From Priapulus caudatus (taxonomy: Eukaryota; Priapulida; Priapulimorpha; Priapulimorphida; Priapulidae), in NCBI RefSeq assembly GCF_000485595.1, contig NW_014577170.1, forward strand, positions 37,549-99,655: a stretch of DNA of 62,107 nucleotides, in the 5' to 3' direction. The notes under the pieces were generated by a model, which saw nothing but the letters and a program-made list of their open reading frames with translations, did not search any database and had not been told where the DNA came from. How positions within the stretch are numbered: position 1 is the first letter of the stretch; every line of letters begins with the position of its first letter. This document shows positions 10,606 through 31,038 of this stretch, piece after piece. The translations under genes were made by a program, and so were the position numbers.

Positions 10606-13600
10606 CTATTTGGCAATACCAAGTAGCTGCTTGCGCTGCTGGTCTAGCAGCCCTTCCAGGTGGTCGGCTCTCCTCACCGCAGCCTGGTACTGCTGTCTGA
10701 TCTGACTCAGTGTCTCCTCCTTCTTCACGATGGCCTGCTTGACCCTGCAGGAATGGCACACGGCGACGCGTTAGGATTACGTGGACAGCACTCCCTCGCT
10801 CACTCATCCCCCCCGCACACGACACGCCCAGGTGAGGTGCTTATAGCAGTACAGAAGCACGTATGCACGCACAGACGGACGCACGCACGCACGCAGGCAG
10901 GCAGGCACACGTAGTCACTCGCTCGCATGCACAAACGCGCACACACATGCACACACAGTCACTCGCTCACACGCACACACACACAGTCACAGGCACGCAC
11001 GCACGCACGCACGCACGCACGCTCACTCGCACACGTACTCGCTCACTCGCACGCACGCACGCACTCGCACGCACGCACTTGCACACACGCACACACTAAC
11101 GCACGTCTACACCATCTTCTACCTCTTGTGCACCTCCGATCCTCCATCTCGGCCTCCTTTACACGGATGCACAGACGCACGCACGCACTCGCTCGCACGC
11201 ACACACGCACACACCGTCTCCTACCTCTTGTGCACCTCCTCCATCTCGGCCTCCTTTGCGCGCACGGCCTCGCTCGCCTCGGCGCGCGTCCGCTCCAGCT
11301 CGTGGCGCCCTCTGGCGCGCGCCTCCGCCAGCTCCTGCTTCCCCCGCCGGCTCTCCTCCTCCGTGGCGACGATGCGGTCGGCAAACTCTTGCCGCACGAC
11401 ATCGCGCATCCTCTCTCGCTCGGCTGTCAGCTGAGAGAGCTCCTGTGGAACAGGAAGCCAAGACAAGACGGTAATTCGGTAGGATTTTCCACTCACGTAT
11501 ACTTTCCGTTTAACTTCTCATCATGTTTCTGTCAACGGTTTAAAAGAAAAAGTCAATGTTAAGACTAATTTTGTTTCTGACGGTGGACCCCTTGACAACA
11601 GACAAGTCCGTTGACATCCCCGCGTGACGGCACGCCACGTTACCAACATAGTCACAACTAGCGCTACAACAAATATTCTATTCTATTACGTCGTGGTTTT
11701 ACGTCGTCAGCACTCAGGACAACCGAGAAGCTGAGAGATCTCCAGCAGAATCAGGGTTCATAGTAGTAAGACACATGTTGAAATAAGGACTTATTTCTGG
11801 AGGCCAAAATAAGACGTTTTTACGTGATTTCTGATAGACCACCGACTATTAAAGTACACTAATAATATTTATATAAACAATTGCACAGCAGATTTAATTA
11901 TTCCATATTATATATACAACAATTCTTACTCTAAGTCGAGAACAGTAAGTTGAAAAATAAGGACTATTAAGTACTTTTCTAAGATTTTACCAAAAATAAG
12001 TACTAATAAGGGCCTTATTTTATTTTTGGCAAAATAAGTACTTATAAGACTTTGGAAGACCCGCTACGAACCCTGAGAATATACAAACACCTGCCAAGTA
12101 ACACACTTCCCAAGTGAAAGCTCGCCCCATTAACCATCACAGCTTCTGTTACAGTACACATTACGTTATCAGCACCCTGGACAACAGATAGATGGAGAGA
12201 TACAGCTGAAAGGGCAAGACACTTGCCAAGCAACACACACTCCGTGTATACGTTGTTACATTCCAGATCATACCATGCGGTACAACGAACATTTCATTTT
12301 GGATGCCTGACAACACCAACAAACAATATTTCTTTATAGTTTTTACTTCGACACCAACAGAACTGCACGCCTGTTGCCTTTTTTCCTCATCTGCAGCAAC
12401 AAGTATTTCAGTCCTTCTACAGTATACAACAATACTTATTACACCCTTGCAAGCATAAGTGCATTCCTGATCAGCGTTAGAAACCTTTTGAAATTGTCCT
12501 ACCTTTTGCATTTCTTCTTTGGCCTTCTCCTTCTGTTTCAGATGTGCAACAAGTGTGGCATTCTCTCCCTCTACCTCGGTCAGCCGACCCTGATGGTGCA
12601 AGAGAACATTGAATTGAAATGAACAGAGCAACATTACAACTATCTCATTTACAGCTAAAGATTTGCAATTAAAAACTTGTCCACGTATTTATCAGCACAA
12701 CCACACCTTTTACCATTTTATAAAAATACACATATGATAAGATATGACCACATGTGGTAATATCCTATCATATGTAAATTTTACACAGATGGAGTGCTTT
12801 TTAATGGAGATTACCTTCATGTGGTTGTATTTCTCTACGGTATCCCTCTCAATAATCTCCAGTTCCTTCATCTCAGATTCATACTTGTCTCGGATCCGTC
12901 TGAAAATGAAACCATTTTTTTCTTTTTGAAATTGGAATGCCCCCGCCTCTCTCTCACGCTCTCCCTCCCTCCCGCTTGTTCGCTTGCTCTTGCTCTCCTG
13001 CTATTCCCCCTCTCTCGCTCCCTACTAACCTCCCTCACTCTCTCTTTCCCCCATCTCCCCCTCTCTCTTCTCTACAACATGATCTCTTTCCCCCATCTCT
13101 CCCCCTCTTCTTTTCTACCACACACACTCTCTCCCCCTCTTCTTTTCTACCACACACACTCTCTCCCCCTCTCTCTCCGGTAGTAAATAGGGCTCTCTCC
13201 CCCTCTCTCCCTCTCTCCGCTAGTTAGTAGGGCTCTCTCTTCCCTCTCTCCCTCTCTCTCTCTCCGCTAGTTAATAGAGCTTTCTCCCCCTCTCCGCTAG
13301 TAAATAAGGCTCTCTCTCCCCCACGCTCTTCCCCTTTCTGCTAGTAAATATCACACTCTCCCTCTCTCCGGTAGTAAATAGGGCTTTCCCTCTCTCCCTC
13401 TCTCTCTTTTTCTACCACACTCTCTCTCACTCTTTCTCTCCGTCGCTCACTTGATTCTGTTCTGCATCGCCTTCTCGCTCTCCTCGCGGCCCGCCGTGCT
13501 GTCCCTCTCCAGCCGCTCGATCACCGTCTCGATCGCGCGGTCCCGCTCCCGCCGCATCCTCTCGCCAAGCTCCTGCTGCCGGCCGGCGAGCAGCAGCTCC

Positions 13601-16299
13601 TGCTTCTTCGCGTGGTTCTCCTGCCAGGCTTCCTTCTCGACGGCGAGCCTCTCTCGCAGCTGCGCGACCTCTGCCTGCAATCGCACGCGGCGTTAATATT
13701 AGTTATTTATATTATATTATATATATATTATATTTTATTATATTTATTTATCGCGATGCTCGAATCTAGAATCAGCTCTCACGTTGTGCTTGACGCTCCA
13801 CTCCATTTTGTCCTTGTCAAACTCCTCCTTCAGTCGGTCGATGACGTATCTGCTGCTCTCCTCGATGCCCCGCTGCAGCTTCTCTATCTCCTCTTGTTGA
13901 CGCAGCGCCTGCTCCGCCTGCCTGTCCTTCTCCGCCTGCACTTCCGCATACAGGTGGCGCCGCTGCTGCTGGTACGCCTCTTCTTCCTGCTCCACTTGTT
14001 TTTCGTACCTGTTTCGTTCAAGTGGGACGTTAGCGGATGTTTATGTATCGGGTAGCATACTCGATTCTCAATCTCTCCTTCACCCAAAACTTTTCCCTCG
14101 TCGTCATTGCTAATGATCAAGTATGCAGTCCATAGTTCTAACAAACCGTCGTGTTACGCAGACGTTTACTCATCAAAAAGCGTTTGTCCTATAAAAACGG
14201 GGATCAAACGTCGACGTTGCCGCCGCGCGTGCGTGCGTGCGTACCTCTGGCGGGCGAACTCGCGCTCGTGCGCGCACGCGGCTTCCTTCTCTCGCGCGCA
14301 CTGCTCGCGTAGCTCCTCGACCTGCTGCACGAAGCGCTGACTCGCCTTCTCCTCCGCAGCCAGCAGCTCGGCGGCGTGCACCGCGTCGAGTCGCTTCACC
14401 TCGGCCTTGTGACGCGCGATCAGACGCTGGATCTCCGGCTCCAGACCTCGCACTGTCATCTCCTGTGTGAGCGAACGTGTGTTACGATACAGTCGGCAGA
14501 CGCACGCACGAGCACGCATGTAAATGCACGCATGCACACACACGCACGCACGCGCACGTATGTATACGCACGTATGCACACATGTGCGCGCAAACCAATG
14601 CACACATGGACACATGCAAAAGCATGTACGGTCGCTCGCACAACGGAGTGGAGGGGAGGTAATGTAATCGGTCTCGTGTGTGTGTTCGTGTGTGTGTGTG
14701 TCCAGTCCGCGCGGCGCGATCGATAGCGCGTTGAGTCAGCAAGCGGCAAGTCAGCAGCAGGCGAGTGAGTCAGCAGCAACCACCAGCGAGCGGCGAGTCA
14801 GGAGCAGACGAGTCAGTCAGCAGCAGCCAGCAGCGAGCTACATGTTACATGCTGACGGAGGTATGCACTCTCCGTGAGTGCCCTCTGTCTAGTTGAGAAG
14901 TATGATGTACAATTAAAATCAGTTTAATAATATTGAAATTCTGCGATACCTTGATTTTTTTGGTTTTTTCAGTTATCCACTTTTCTCTTCTCAGCTTTTC
15001 TGCTGCAGCATGCATCTCTTTCACTTTCTGCAGCTCCAACATGTGGCTATATACATTCAAAGTAAACCATTCAAGGAACCTGTGATTATACCAAGCTTTT
15101 ACTATTTTAATGCATTCCTGTCAATGAGCATTAGCCTAACATACCTAATGTGTACATGAACATGTATACATGTATATGTCACTATAATGTGTAGAAAACT
15201 GTTTTACAGAATATAACTGTATTAATTGAAATATAATTCAGGTCAATATATAAAATGTTACACATCTTTGCCGCTCATATTTGGCATATAAAACTTGAAT
15301 GGCGACAAATTATATTTTATTTTACACCTTTTTGTAAGATGCGCACTTTAGCACATCATAGCTCACAAAGCAATAAAAACACTTCACCTTTCTTGCATCT
15401 GTCGGATTTTGTCTATGTACTTCTTCTCTACGGATTTCAGCTCCTTCACCACCTGTTCACACTTCTCTGCCAGCATCTTCTTGTCTCCAATCAACTACAC
15501 ATGATCATCAACAGAACAAATCGAATTAATATAACGTTTTTAATTTATATGACTCCCATTCATATAGCCATTCATAATTGTGAGAAATGAAAACAAAGGA
15601 AGAGCCAAATTAAGGCAGGTCTTTCTTCTCACAATCGGGTCTGTACATACCTGGTCAATAAAACCAAGATGCCTTCTTATAGCTGCTTCATACTCCTCTT
15701 TCTGCAGGTGCAACCTCTGCTTCATTTCTCGATCTGCATCCTTTGCATGCCTGACGGTTAGCTCCCTCTGTTGTTGCTAAAGAAAACGAAAATTGACATA
15801 TGTGGCGACAATTCACTTGTAAATAATGCAAAGCTGACCATTACGAGAGAAAGCAACACATCACCTCACGTAAACACTTCACATTTGTTAACGCGAAACC
15901 AAGTAACATAGCTCACCAATGCCTTGTGCAATGCCTGCACGGACCGTTGCTTATCTTGTAGCTGTAATTTCTGCTGCAGGACGGTATGTGTCACCTCTGA
16001 CGCTGCTATTGCTGCCGATTCGAGACCTTCCCCATCCGCACCATCGTTCTGAAACAAGTAGGATGAATTTATGTAACCTTCTGTAAATGAAGCCAATATA
16101 CGAAATGATGCATTGTAAGAAAACTTTACAAAGCTAACCTCAATTAAAAAAAAATCATCTACGGATGTACTTTTTCTCTTGCTTTAATGATATTTTCAGC
16201 TGATATTTGAATTAAATATCATTATTTCAACCTCTGTATATCATAACTATTGTAAATAAACTGAAATTTTAATTAAATAGCAATAATCAAACCCCTATA

Positions 16300-16337
<38 letters not shown>

Positions 16338-19300
16338 TAAATAAACTAAATTTTAATTAAATATCCCTTGCTGAACATGTATATATCACAACTGAGATTT
16401 TAATTGAATGTCAATACTTGACCAAGTATATCGTATATATATCACAAATATAATAAATAAACTGACACTTTAATTAAAAGTCAGCACTTTAGCACATCAT
16501 AAAAGCATCTGATGAGAGGAAAGACGTTACGCAGTAAAGATTACACAGAACAGTAAACCACTTTACCTGCTCCATCATGGCCAACTCCTCAACAGTTGGC
16601 ACATACAGATCTCTATATAGATCCGAGTGATCTATATCACTCTGCAGCGTGAAACACAACGCAACCAATGTGCATATATGTAAAGTAGATATGCAGATTA
16701 CACTTCCCCAACACAATCCATGCCTCAGCATGCCCCACCGCAGATGTTTACGTAATGAGTGCACTTCTTACATTACTGCCCTAATTACAACAGGAGTAAG
16801 ATAACAAGGGATCCCTTATTAATTTAGCTTTGGCACAAGCAACAGCAGGTATTTATGTCATGAGCGTGCTTCTTCCATTACAACAAAACCTGATTACAAC
16901 AGGAGTGAGATGACAAGCGATCCCTTATTAATTTAGCCTTAGCACGAGCCACGGAAAGTATTTATGCTGTGAGTGTGCTTCTTACATTACATCCATCCCT
17001 AATTAAAACAAGAGTGACGTCACAAGGGATCCCTTATAAACTTACTCATGATTATTTTTTAGATAATTAAATAAAAAATTATGCTGATTATATACTATTA
17101 TTTAGGAAGGTTACTAGGTTCAGAGAGATAGACAACAGAGTCATGAAACCTATAACCTTTCATTACCTGATTTAACTGACTTATAGTTTCATCGTCCGTC
17201 CTTTCTACTTCATCCAGGAAATGCATTATGTTCCTAAAATAGGATATAAATTAAGATGAAAAAATTCAATAGTATTACAGTTTTCATTAGCAATATAATT
17301 ATTACCTTACTCCTTTACTGTTTCATTGATACATTCCCATATCTGTCACAGGTGACATTATTCTTGTCACTGCCTCTCCCTCTCATATATCAGACCTTTA
17401 GCTTTCCTTTACCTCATTCACTCGATTTCCCCATCTCTTATATATATATATTCTCTTTTTGTTTCACTTCCACTCTCCCTGTCTTCCCCCTCCACTTCTC
17501 TTTCGCTCTTCTTTCTCCCTCTTGCTGTCTCCTTTCCTGAACTTCCCACCTTCTTCCTCCCCCTCTCATGCTCTCTCTCCTCACTTGCTCTTCATTGCCA
17601 CATTTCTCACTTATCTCAGACTGAGTATAATAAAATATCAGACCTTAGCTTATCTTCAGTCAGGAGCTTGTTAACTGATGGTGTTGAGGCTCCACTCTTT
17701 CCAGCATAGCTATCCTCCAACGGAACACGATGCTCGCTCTTCTCCATTGCACCTGTGGAAATTCCACAGATGTAATCTACAAGGAAGAAATGCTCGCCAC
17801 AAATACAGTGCTGAATATATTGCTACCAATATTAAATTGCTTTGATCAGCTAGATTTGAACTTTAGAGAGATCATCGTTTAACTCGTTACCATTTATTCG
17901 TGACAGCTCGCCCAGGTCTGCTTCCTTCTCCAGTTCTCGCAGCGTAGCAAGGATGTCGTCGAATTTGCTGGCTTCCGCTGCGACACCGCCGCCGCCAATT
18001 TCTGTGCAATCACGAGTCTTCGCGGCCGTGACATCATCACGGTCCGTGGCTATGACATCATCACGGTCCGTGGCTATGACATCATCATGGTCCATGGCTA
18101 TGACATCATCTCGGTCCATGGCTGTGACATCATCACGGTCCGCGGCCGTGACATCATCACGGTTTGTGGCTGTGACATTATCATGGTCCGCAGCCGTGAC
18201 GTCATAACGATCAGTGGCTGTGACGTTATCACGGTCTGTGGCCGTGACGTCATAACGGTCCGTAGCTGTGACACTGCCGCTGCCGCCTGTGATGTCGCGA
18301 GTATTTTTAGGTGTGGTGACATCACCATCCATGCCTGTGATATGATGACCGTCTTTGGCTGTAATGTGGTCACTGCGTTTTGCCGCAACATCCTGATCAA
18401 CTTCTGCTGTGATATGATCTCTGCGTATGGTTGAGGTGCCACGATCGCTGCCTGTTGTAAAATCACCAACATTTTCTGCTGTGATATTACGACTATCACG
18501 ATTCATAACCTCATAACTTGCATGGCCCGGGACAAGGCCGCTTCTTGTATAAGCGTCTTGTTGAGAAACGGGTCTCGACTTGTGAGTTCTTGCTCCTTCG
18601 CTAGAAGCTATGCAGTCACCACTTTCCACGCGGTTGGGTGGAACTCTCCCCTTTTGCGGGTTTTCCTGACTTTTCCCTGACGCAAGTCTACTGACTTTGC
18701 CCGATTGCACGAGAAAATCAAGCTCCTCCTCAGCCTTTCTCTTAGCCTCTTCTGCTTCCTCCATTTGTTTCTTTCTTTGATATTCCTGTTCATGTAAACA
18801 ATAATTACACTTATACCTCGTACAACTCAAAAGTCTAGATTCCTTATTTGACCATGTCTCCTATCAACTAACAAGGTCTCAATGTTTAGCAACCTTAAAA
18901 CAGTATAGTTATACTTTAAGCTAGGTTTCTTATTTTTTATACGCAAACACCTATATATCTGTTCTTACAAAATTCATTTCTAAATCAACAATATTCTTCA
19001 TTTATATGTACAAACCTTCATCGTTACCGATTGCTTCTTCTTTGTCTCATGTGCCATCCTCTGAGATTTCTCCTTGTTTTGCTCCAGTCGATTCTGGTTA
19101 TTGGCCTGTTCTTCCTCACGTTCCTTTTCCTTTGCTTCTCTTTTTCTCGTTAGGAGATTCCTGAGATTTTCGTGACTTTGTTTAATAGCATCGTCTGTGA
19201 TTTTGTCTCCATGTTGCCTATTAGGGGATGAACTCTTCATGGCAAGGACACCATCGCTGTATAAACCATCATCGCACTGTGTTACGTGCTTTAATAAGGC

Positions 19301-20243
19301 ACCACCTGCACTGACGTTATCGACGAGTTCGAGTGGGTTGCCTGACGCATTTCTCACGTTGTCCTCGCTTGATAGCGTATCGGCTAAAGCATCAAGCTTT
19401 GAATTGAGATCATCCCAAGTCGTCCAAAAACCATTTGCAACATCTGACAGTGAGTCGTCGTTGAAGTCTCTCGTAGATGGGCTGCCATTGGCTGGCGGGG
19501 AGACTGTGATGCTTCTCGAGCTGTCCCAGCAATTGCCCTGATGAGCAATGCTGCTGCCACAAGAGACATCATCTTTTATAACTCCACCTTCGGCAAGTCC
19601 GATCAAGTCTGCGTGTAAGTTATGTGACACCTTATTACCACGTCTAGGCCCTGCTGTTGATTTCAATGGGATTACAGTTGGTTTGTAAGGCTTTGTTGGT
19701 TTGCTGGTAAGATTTCTCTCTGGTGATGCCTTCCGAATCTTGGAGACACTGCCGGTCCTGTTTCTGGGAGACAATTTCTTAGGCGAGCATTTATTGGTCA
19801 CGCCAGTACTTCTTCTTCTTCTGTCTATTTCCACTAAAGGAATATTGACATGAGGTTGGCTTTTTGATTTCTGTGAGAAGATAAACAAATTATTCAGAAT
19901 TCAGTAAAAAAGCGGACAAGTAGACCGTAATTACCCTTGTCGATTTGCACAGGCACTTTTGACATATTGATAGGAGCATATATGTGAACTTGGTGCTCAG
20001 GTTACCACTTTATGAGTTGCACCGCACCTGTATCGGGTTTAATAATGTGCTGACCTGTACCAATACCCGGCTTCCAATTCTTCCAGAACGCATCGGATTT
20101 GATGAGGGCCGTTGAAGAGGTGTTACATTACTGCAACTGCTAGATGTACTGCTTCCTCGACCGCCAAAATCGGATACCAAAGAAATGGATGAGCCCGTGA
20201 GACTTAAATCCAATTCTTGGTCTTTGCCCGATTTTCTCGACAT
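10606..20243 (-). CDS. CEP131: CEP131 (AZI1), centrosomal protein of 131 kDa, 17 coding exons
   Basis: Coding exons on the minus strand: 20243-20055, 19870-19016, 18785-17891, 17752-17644, 17233-17167, 16641-16567, 16048-15917, 15776-15651, 15494-15388, 15046-14950, 14462-14245, 14008-13783, 13674-13451, 12899-12815, 12589-12503, 11442-11225, 10744-10606. All joins use AG/GT and keep frame, giving 1282 codons (human about 1083). The C-terminal half is a long coiled coil (from about residue 731). It carries stretches diagnostic of CEP131: RREKWITEKTKKIK, TVRGLEPEIQRLIARHK and HLGFIDQ, ending ADHLEGLLDQQRK. CEP131 is a centriolar-satellite and basal-body protein needed for ciliogenesis and for BBSome traffic. 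The N-terminal half is poorly conserved. I do not find the IQ motif of the vertebrate protein. Exon 3 holds a coding minisatellite that explains much of the extra length. The start is the first ATG of exon 1, opening MSRKSGKD. The gene is divergent from CNOT3. Confidence 0.95.
10860..11105. repeat. CA/CGCA-rich microsatellite in CEP131 intron 16
   Basis: Imperfect GCACGCAC and CACACA runs with interspersed CTCGCT fill most of the last intron. Frames across it give His/Thr/Arg-rich peptides and are not genes. Confidence 0.85.
11111..11160 (-). repeat. Duplicate of the 3' end of CEP131 exon 16 with its splice donor
   Basis: The plus-strand block TACCTCTTGTGCACCTCC...CCATCTCGGCCTCCTTT at 11119-11160 repeats the block at 11222-11258, which is the end of exon 16 plus its GT donor. 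The copy has a few inserted bases (GAT) and lies about 105 bp further into the intron, separated by CA-rich repeat. It leaves a second potential donor on the minus strand. Confidence 0.75.
11752..12075. mobile_element. Short TIR element (MITE) in CEP131 intron 15
   Basis: The left end CAGGGTTCATAG (11752) is mirrored by the right end CTACGAACCCTG (12064-12075). The direct repeat AGAAT flanks both sides (11747-11751 and 12076-12080). The 324-bp interior is AT-rich with repeated AATAAG/ACTTATT words and no frame. The CAGGGTTC ends suggest a non-autonomous hAT element, but the duplication seen is shorter than the usual 8 bp. Confidence 0.5.
12940..13445. repeat. CT-rich low-complexity DNA in CEP131 intron 13
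   Basis: Imperfect (CT)n with a repeated segment containing TAGTAAATA(G)GGCTCTC (for example near 13182, 13292, 13342 and 13375). It lies between exon 13 (ending 13451) and exon 14 (starting 12899). The tract sits directly next to the donor of exon 13. Confidence 0.8.
16306..16334. repeat. (TA)n microsatellite in CEP131 intron 6
   Basis: An uninterrupted TA run within AT-rich sequence that also has several repeated TTTTAATTAAAT words (about 16210-16480). It lies between exons 6 and 7. Confidence 0.85.
18021..18266 (-). repeat. Coding 24-bp minisatellite in CEP131 exon 3
   Basis: About ten tandem copies of a 24-bp unit encode an 8-residue repeat of the form A-T/A/M-D-R/H-D/Y-D/N-V-T/I (such as ATDRDDVT), around residues 522-603. 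The upstream part of the same exon has looser copies (DHITAEVD, DHITAKDG, RDITGGSG), so the array seems to have expanded from an older degenerate region. The reading frame is kept because the unit is a multiple of three. Confidence 0.9.
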
Positions 20244-20916
20244 TGTGATTATCAGTGACAGTACTGACAGTGTATCACATTATTATAACATCAATAATCA
20301 AAACTGGCAACTGCTTAGGTTTGTAAATTGTATTTGGTGAACATATTCGTTCATAACCATAACAACACCTGCAAATTCCAGATTCATGCATATAACGCTA
20401 CATCGTATGCATGACCTCGTTCTAACGTCACTGGGTACATGTTTTTTTTACAGTGTAAACTAATGATGTAAATATATTATAATGCACTCAGTTTGTCTTG
20501 ACTATTTTTTACATTTTAGTTTGTTTATGCATTATGCTGCCATCTGGCGGTAATATGATAAATCACTACGTTCTTGGATATTACTCCGCTGCACAAAGCG
20601 ATGTAATATAATCGTTGGTTTGTAAAATTAGCATTTTTATGCTAATATGAAATGGATTCATACCTCGTCTCTGATCAAATAAATTGATTTTAATAAAGTA
20701 TGGGATTTCTCGGTTGATCGCTTGGAACTAGTTTTCGTGTCAATATTTTCCAATTTTGATGTTGTTCGGTTGAATGAAGAAGGTAGCCATTTTGGAAGCA
20801 AACAAAGATTTTGTGTTACACATTCGCATTTAAATATCCTGGCTTGTGGCTGGTCTAGGAACGTTTGAGGAAGTACATAGTATGGTGAATATATTAAACC
20901 TAAACCTGAGATAGCG
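20244..20916. promoter_or_regulatory. Shared promoter region of CEP131 and CNOT3
   Basis: 673 bp lie between the two divergent start codons. No other gene fits here. The sequence is AT-rich rather than CpG-rich. It must hold both 5' UTRs and the start sites unless distant non-coding first exons exist. I could not identify a specific core element with confidence. Confidence 0.6.
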
Positions 20917-28944
<8,028 letters not shown>

Positions 28945-30290
28945 ACGTGAGGGATTTTTGACAATGTGTACAGTCGTACGAGAGCTGCCGACTGCCAGGG
29001 CTGCGGCGGACGTTGCACGCGCGCGCGAACGACGAATTCTGCCGCTGCCTCAACAAACGTGGAACATCGTGGTCGCTTCGTGAGAAATACAGTCCTAAGT
29101 GCTAGAGTTATCGTCATACTGTCAATAGTCGCTAATCGGAGTTCACGCCCAGGACCCGACACCTTTTTTTCGAGCGCTGCTGTTGGGCGGTCTGCTATTT
29201 GCTCGCGACCGTCGAAGCTAACATTGGTGAATTTACGGTGGCTCGCATCCACTTTTAGTCGTACGTACGTCGTGCACCAGGCACAGGCTTTACACTTTCG
29301 TTATCATTGTGTGTGCGTGCGAAAACGGTCTGTCTTACAAGCATTTTTAGCCACCCCCAAACCATTAAAACCGGCATCCTCTCTTGAACTCGAACTCGTC
29401 CGAAACCCACGTACGAGATTTACCCGCCGTAGTACGGACTATTAGAAACTATTGGAAAGAGGCAGACGTTTCTCTAATTCTTACATTTGCGTCAGCAGGC
29501 AGCATTTTTGGTGGGAGGGAGCGGGGGGGGGGGCGTTTCAGAGGCATCGTGGACGTACCGGACGGACGACGACGCGACTTGCTGGGTACGCACTCTTATA
29601 CGGCCGACGTTTATCGGATCTTTTTTAAAAGTTGTGGCGACGGTCGGCCCGTCGTTCCGCGCCTTGCTCGCGCCCGTCTAGATTTCTCTCGTCGCGGCAC
29701 CACTCTCGAATCTCGTACTGCTCGCGCGCGTGCCGCTTCTTCCCGTCCCGTTCGTTTGCCGGTCGGTCGCGCTACTCGCCCTGCACACACGTCTCGCCTC
29801 GCACCACCCACGACCAGAAGGGTAGGATGGTCGTCGTAGAGCTAGCCCTTCTTCAGTTACACGCACGTATGCAGCAATGTAATTTGCTTCCAAAATGAGC
29901 GCCGGCTTCATTTTCAAGCCCCGCGGAAGAGAAGTCGCGCGGCGGGAGAAGGTGCCCCCGCCTCCGTCCCTCCTTCCCTCCTTCCCTTCCTCGAGGCATC
30001 TTTAGTAGTGTTGTGAGATCATCATACACTTTTATTGCCGATTTTTTTTGTCAGAGTTGCGGAGAGCTACTTGTTAAATGCTTGCTTTATCCATTTAGTA
30101 AGGGGACCCATATCTGTGAGCCATTGGTATTTTTGTACAGCGGAACTGGCCTAGGTGTCGCCTCCTGTCAGGGGGAATGTGAGACGTCACATTGACGTCG
30201 CTGTGCAAGGACCCGACTTGTAAATATATCCGAGGGCACTGCACATGCGCAGTGATCTAAATTATGGCAAAATAAAGTGATTTTTTGTCT
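28945..30290 (+). other. CNOT3 3' UTR
   Basis: The region follows the CNOT3 stop codon (28942-28944) and runs to a canonical poly(A) signal at 30271-30276. It includes a GC-rich CpG-containing section (29500-29850) with overlapping frames on both strands that show no conserved protein. I treat it as untranslated. Confidence 0.55.
30271..30276 (+). terminator. Candidate poly(A) signal of CNOT3
   Basis: AATAAA is followed within 10 bases by a T/GT-rich downstream element (TTTTTTGTCTGTGT). This is the expected layout of a cleavage site. A further AATAAA occurs near 31655. Confidence 0.6.
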
Positions 30291-30536
30291 GTGTATAGAA
30301 ACATGCGAGTTCCGATGGTTTTACTGTCGTGGGTTTTTTTCCGTCACGAGTCGGGGGCGCCGTTTTGCGCGTTTTACACTCGAGGTCTATATTATTACGG
30401 CCGAACGTACTTACACTTTACAAAGCGGTGTAGTAATATCACGCCGCAGAATGCACGCTCTTTAGACGTTGCTACCATTGTGGGAAACTCCCGATGCTTG
30501 ACAGTGATCTCGTGTGGATGACGAACGGGAAATTAA

Positions 30537-31034
30537 AGGCTCACAATGCGCATCCAAACGCTAATTTCTCCAGTACTAGACTAGCAAATACTTCGTGTCA
30601 TGCATAATCACACTACCTTATGACAAAATAAACTCTAGTTGCTCCCATTTCACTGCGCGTTTGCTTAAAACCCACAAGAGGTGAGAAAACTGGCATTCTG
30701 GCGCAAACGCCGACTGTTTGCCAAACAAAATAGCCTCGAAGTGGTGACGTGACGTCGCATGTTTTTATCTTTGCTGCGCCCGTACCGCTGTACCGCAGCA
30801 CCGCTGTACCGCAGCACCGCTGCACGGTTGCTTGGGGATTGGGGAAACTGTCAACAACATCGGAGAATTTCAACAACATTGGAGGTATTTTCAAAATACC
30901 TTTTATAAGACAACGCGCAGTGAAATGGGAGGAACTAGTTTATTTTGTCATAAGGTAGTGTGATTATGCATGACACGAAGTATTTGCTAGTCTAGTACTG
31001 GAGAAATTAGCGTTTGGATGCGCATTGTGAGCCT
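30537..31034. mobile_element. TTAA-flanked MITE with ~120-bp near-identical inverted repeats
   Basis: TTAA at 30533-30536 and 31035-31038 flanks an element beginning AGGCTCACAATGCGCATCC and ending with its reverse complement. The inverted repeats extend about 120 bp (to about 30660 on the left, from about 30913 on the right) with only a few differences. The loop has short direct repeats of GTACCGCAGCACCGCT. There is no frame for a transposase. TTAA target sites occur in piggyBac and Kolobok transposons. The AGG terminus fits Kolobok somewhat better. Confidence 0.9.
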
Positions 31035-31038
31035 TTAA

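Noticed and set aside
17953-18434. Repetitive plus-strand frames over the CEP131 minisatellite
   Set aside because: A 24-bp unit is open in several frames. Only the minus-strand frame joins the neighbouring CEP131 exons.
28966-29839. Overlapping 100-160 codon frames after CNOT3
   Set aside because: Present on both strands in a GC-rich 3' UTR, with Arg/Ser/Ala bias and no recognisable family or splice context.
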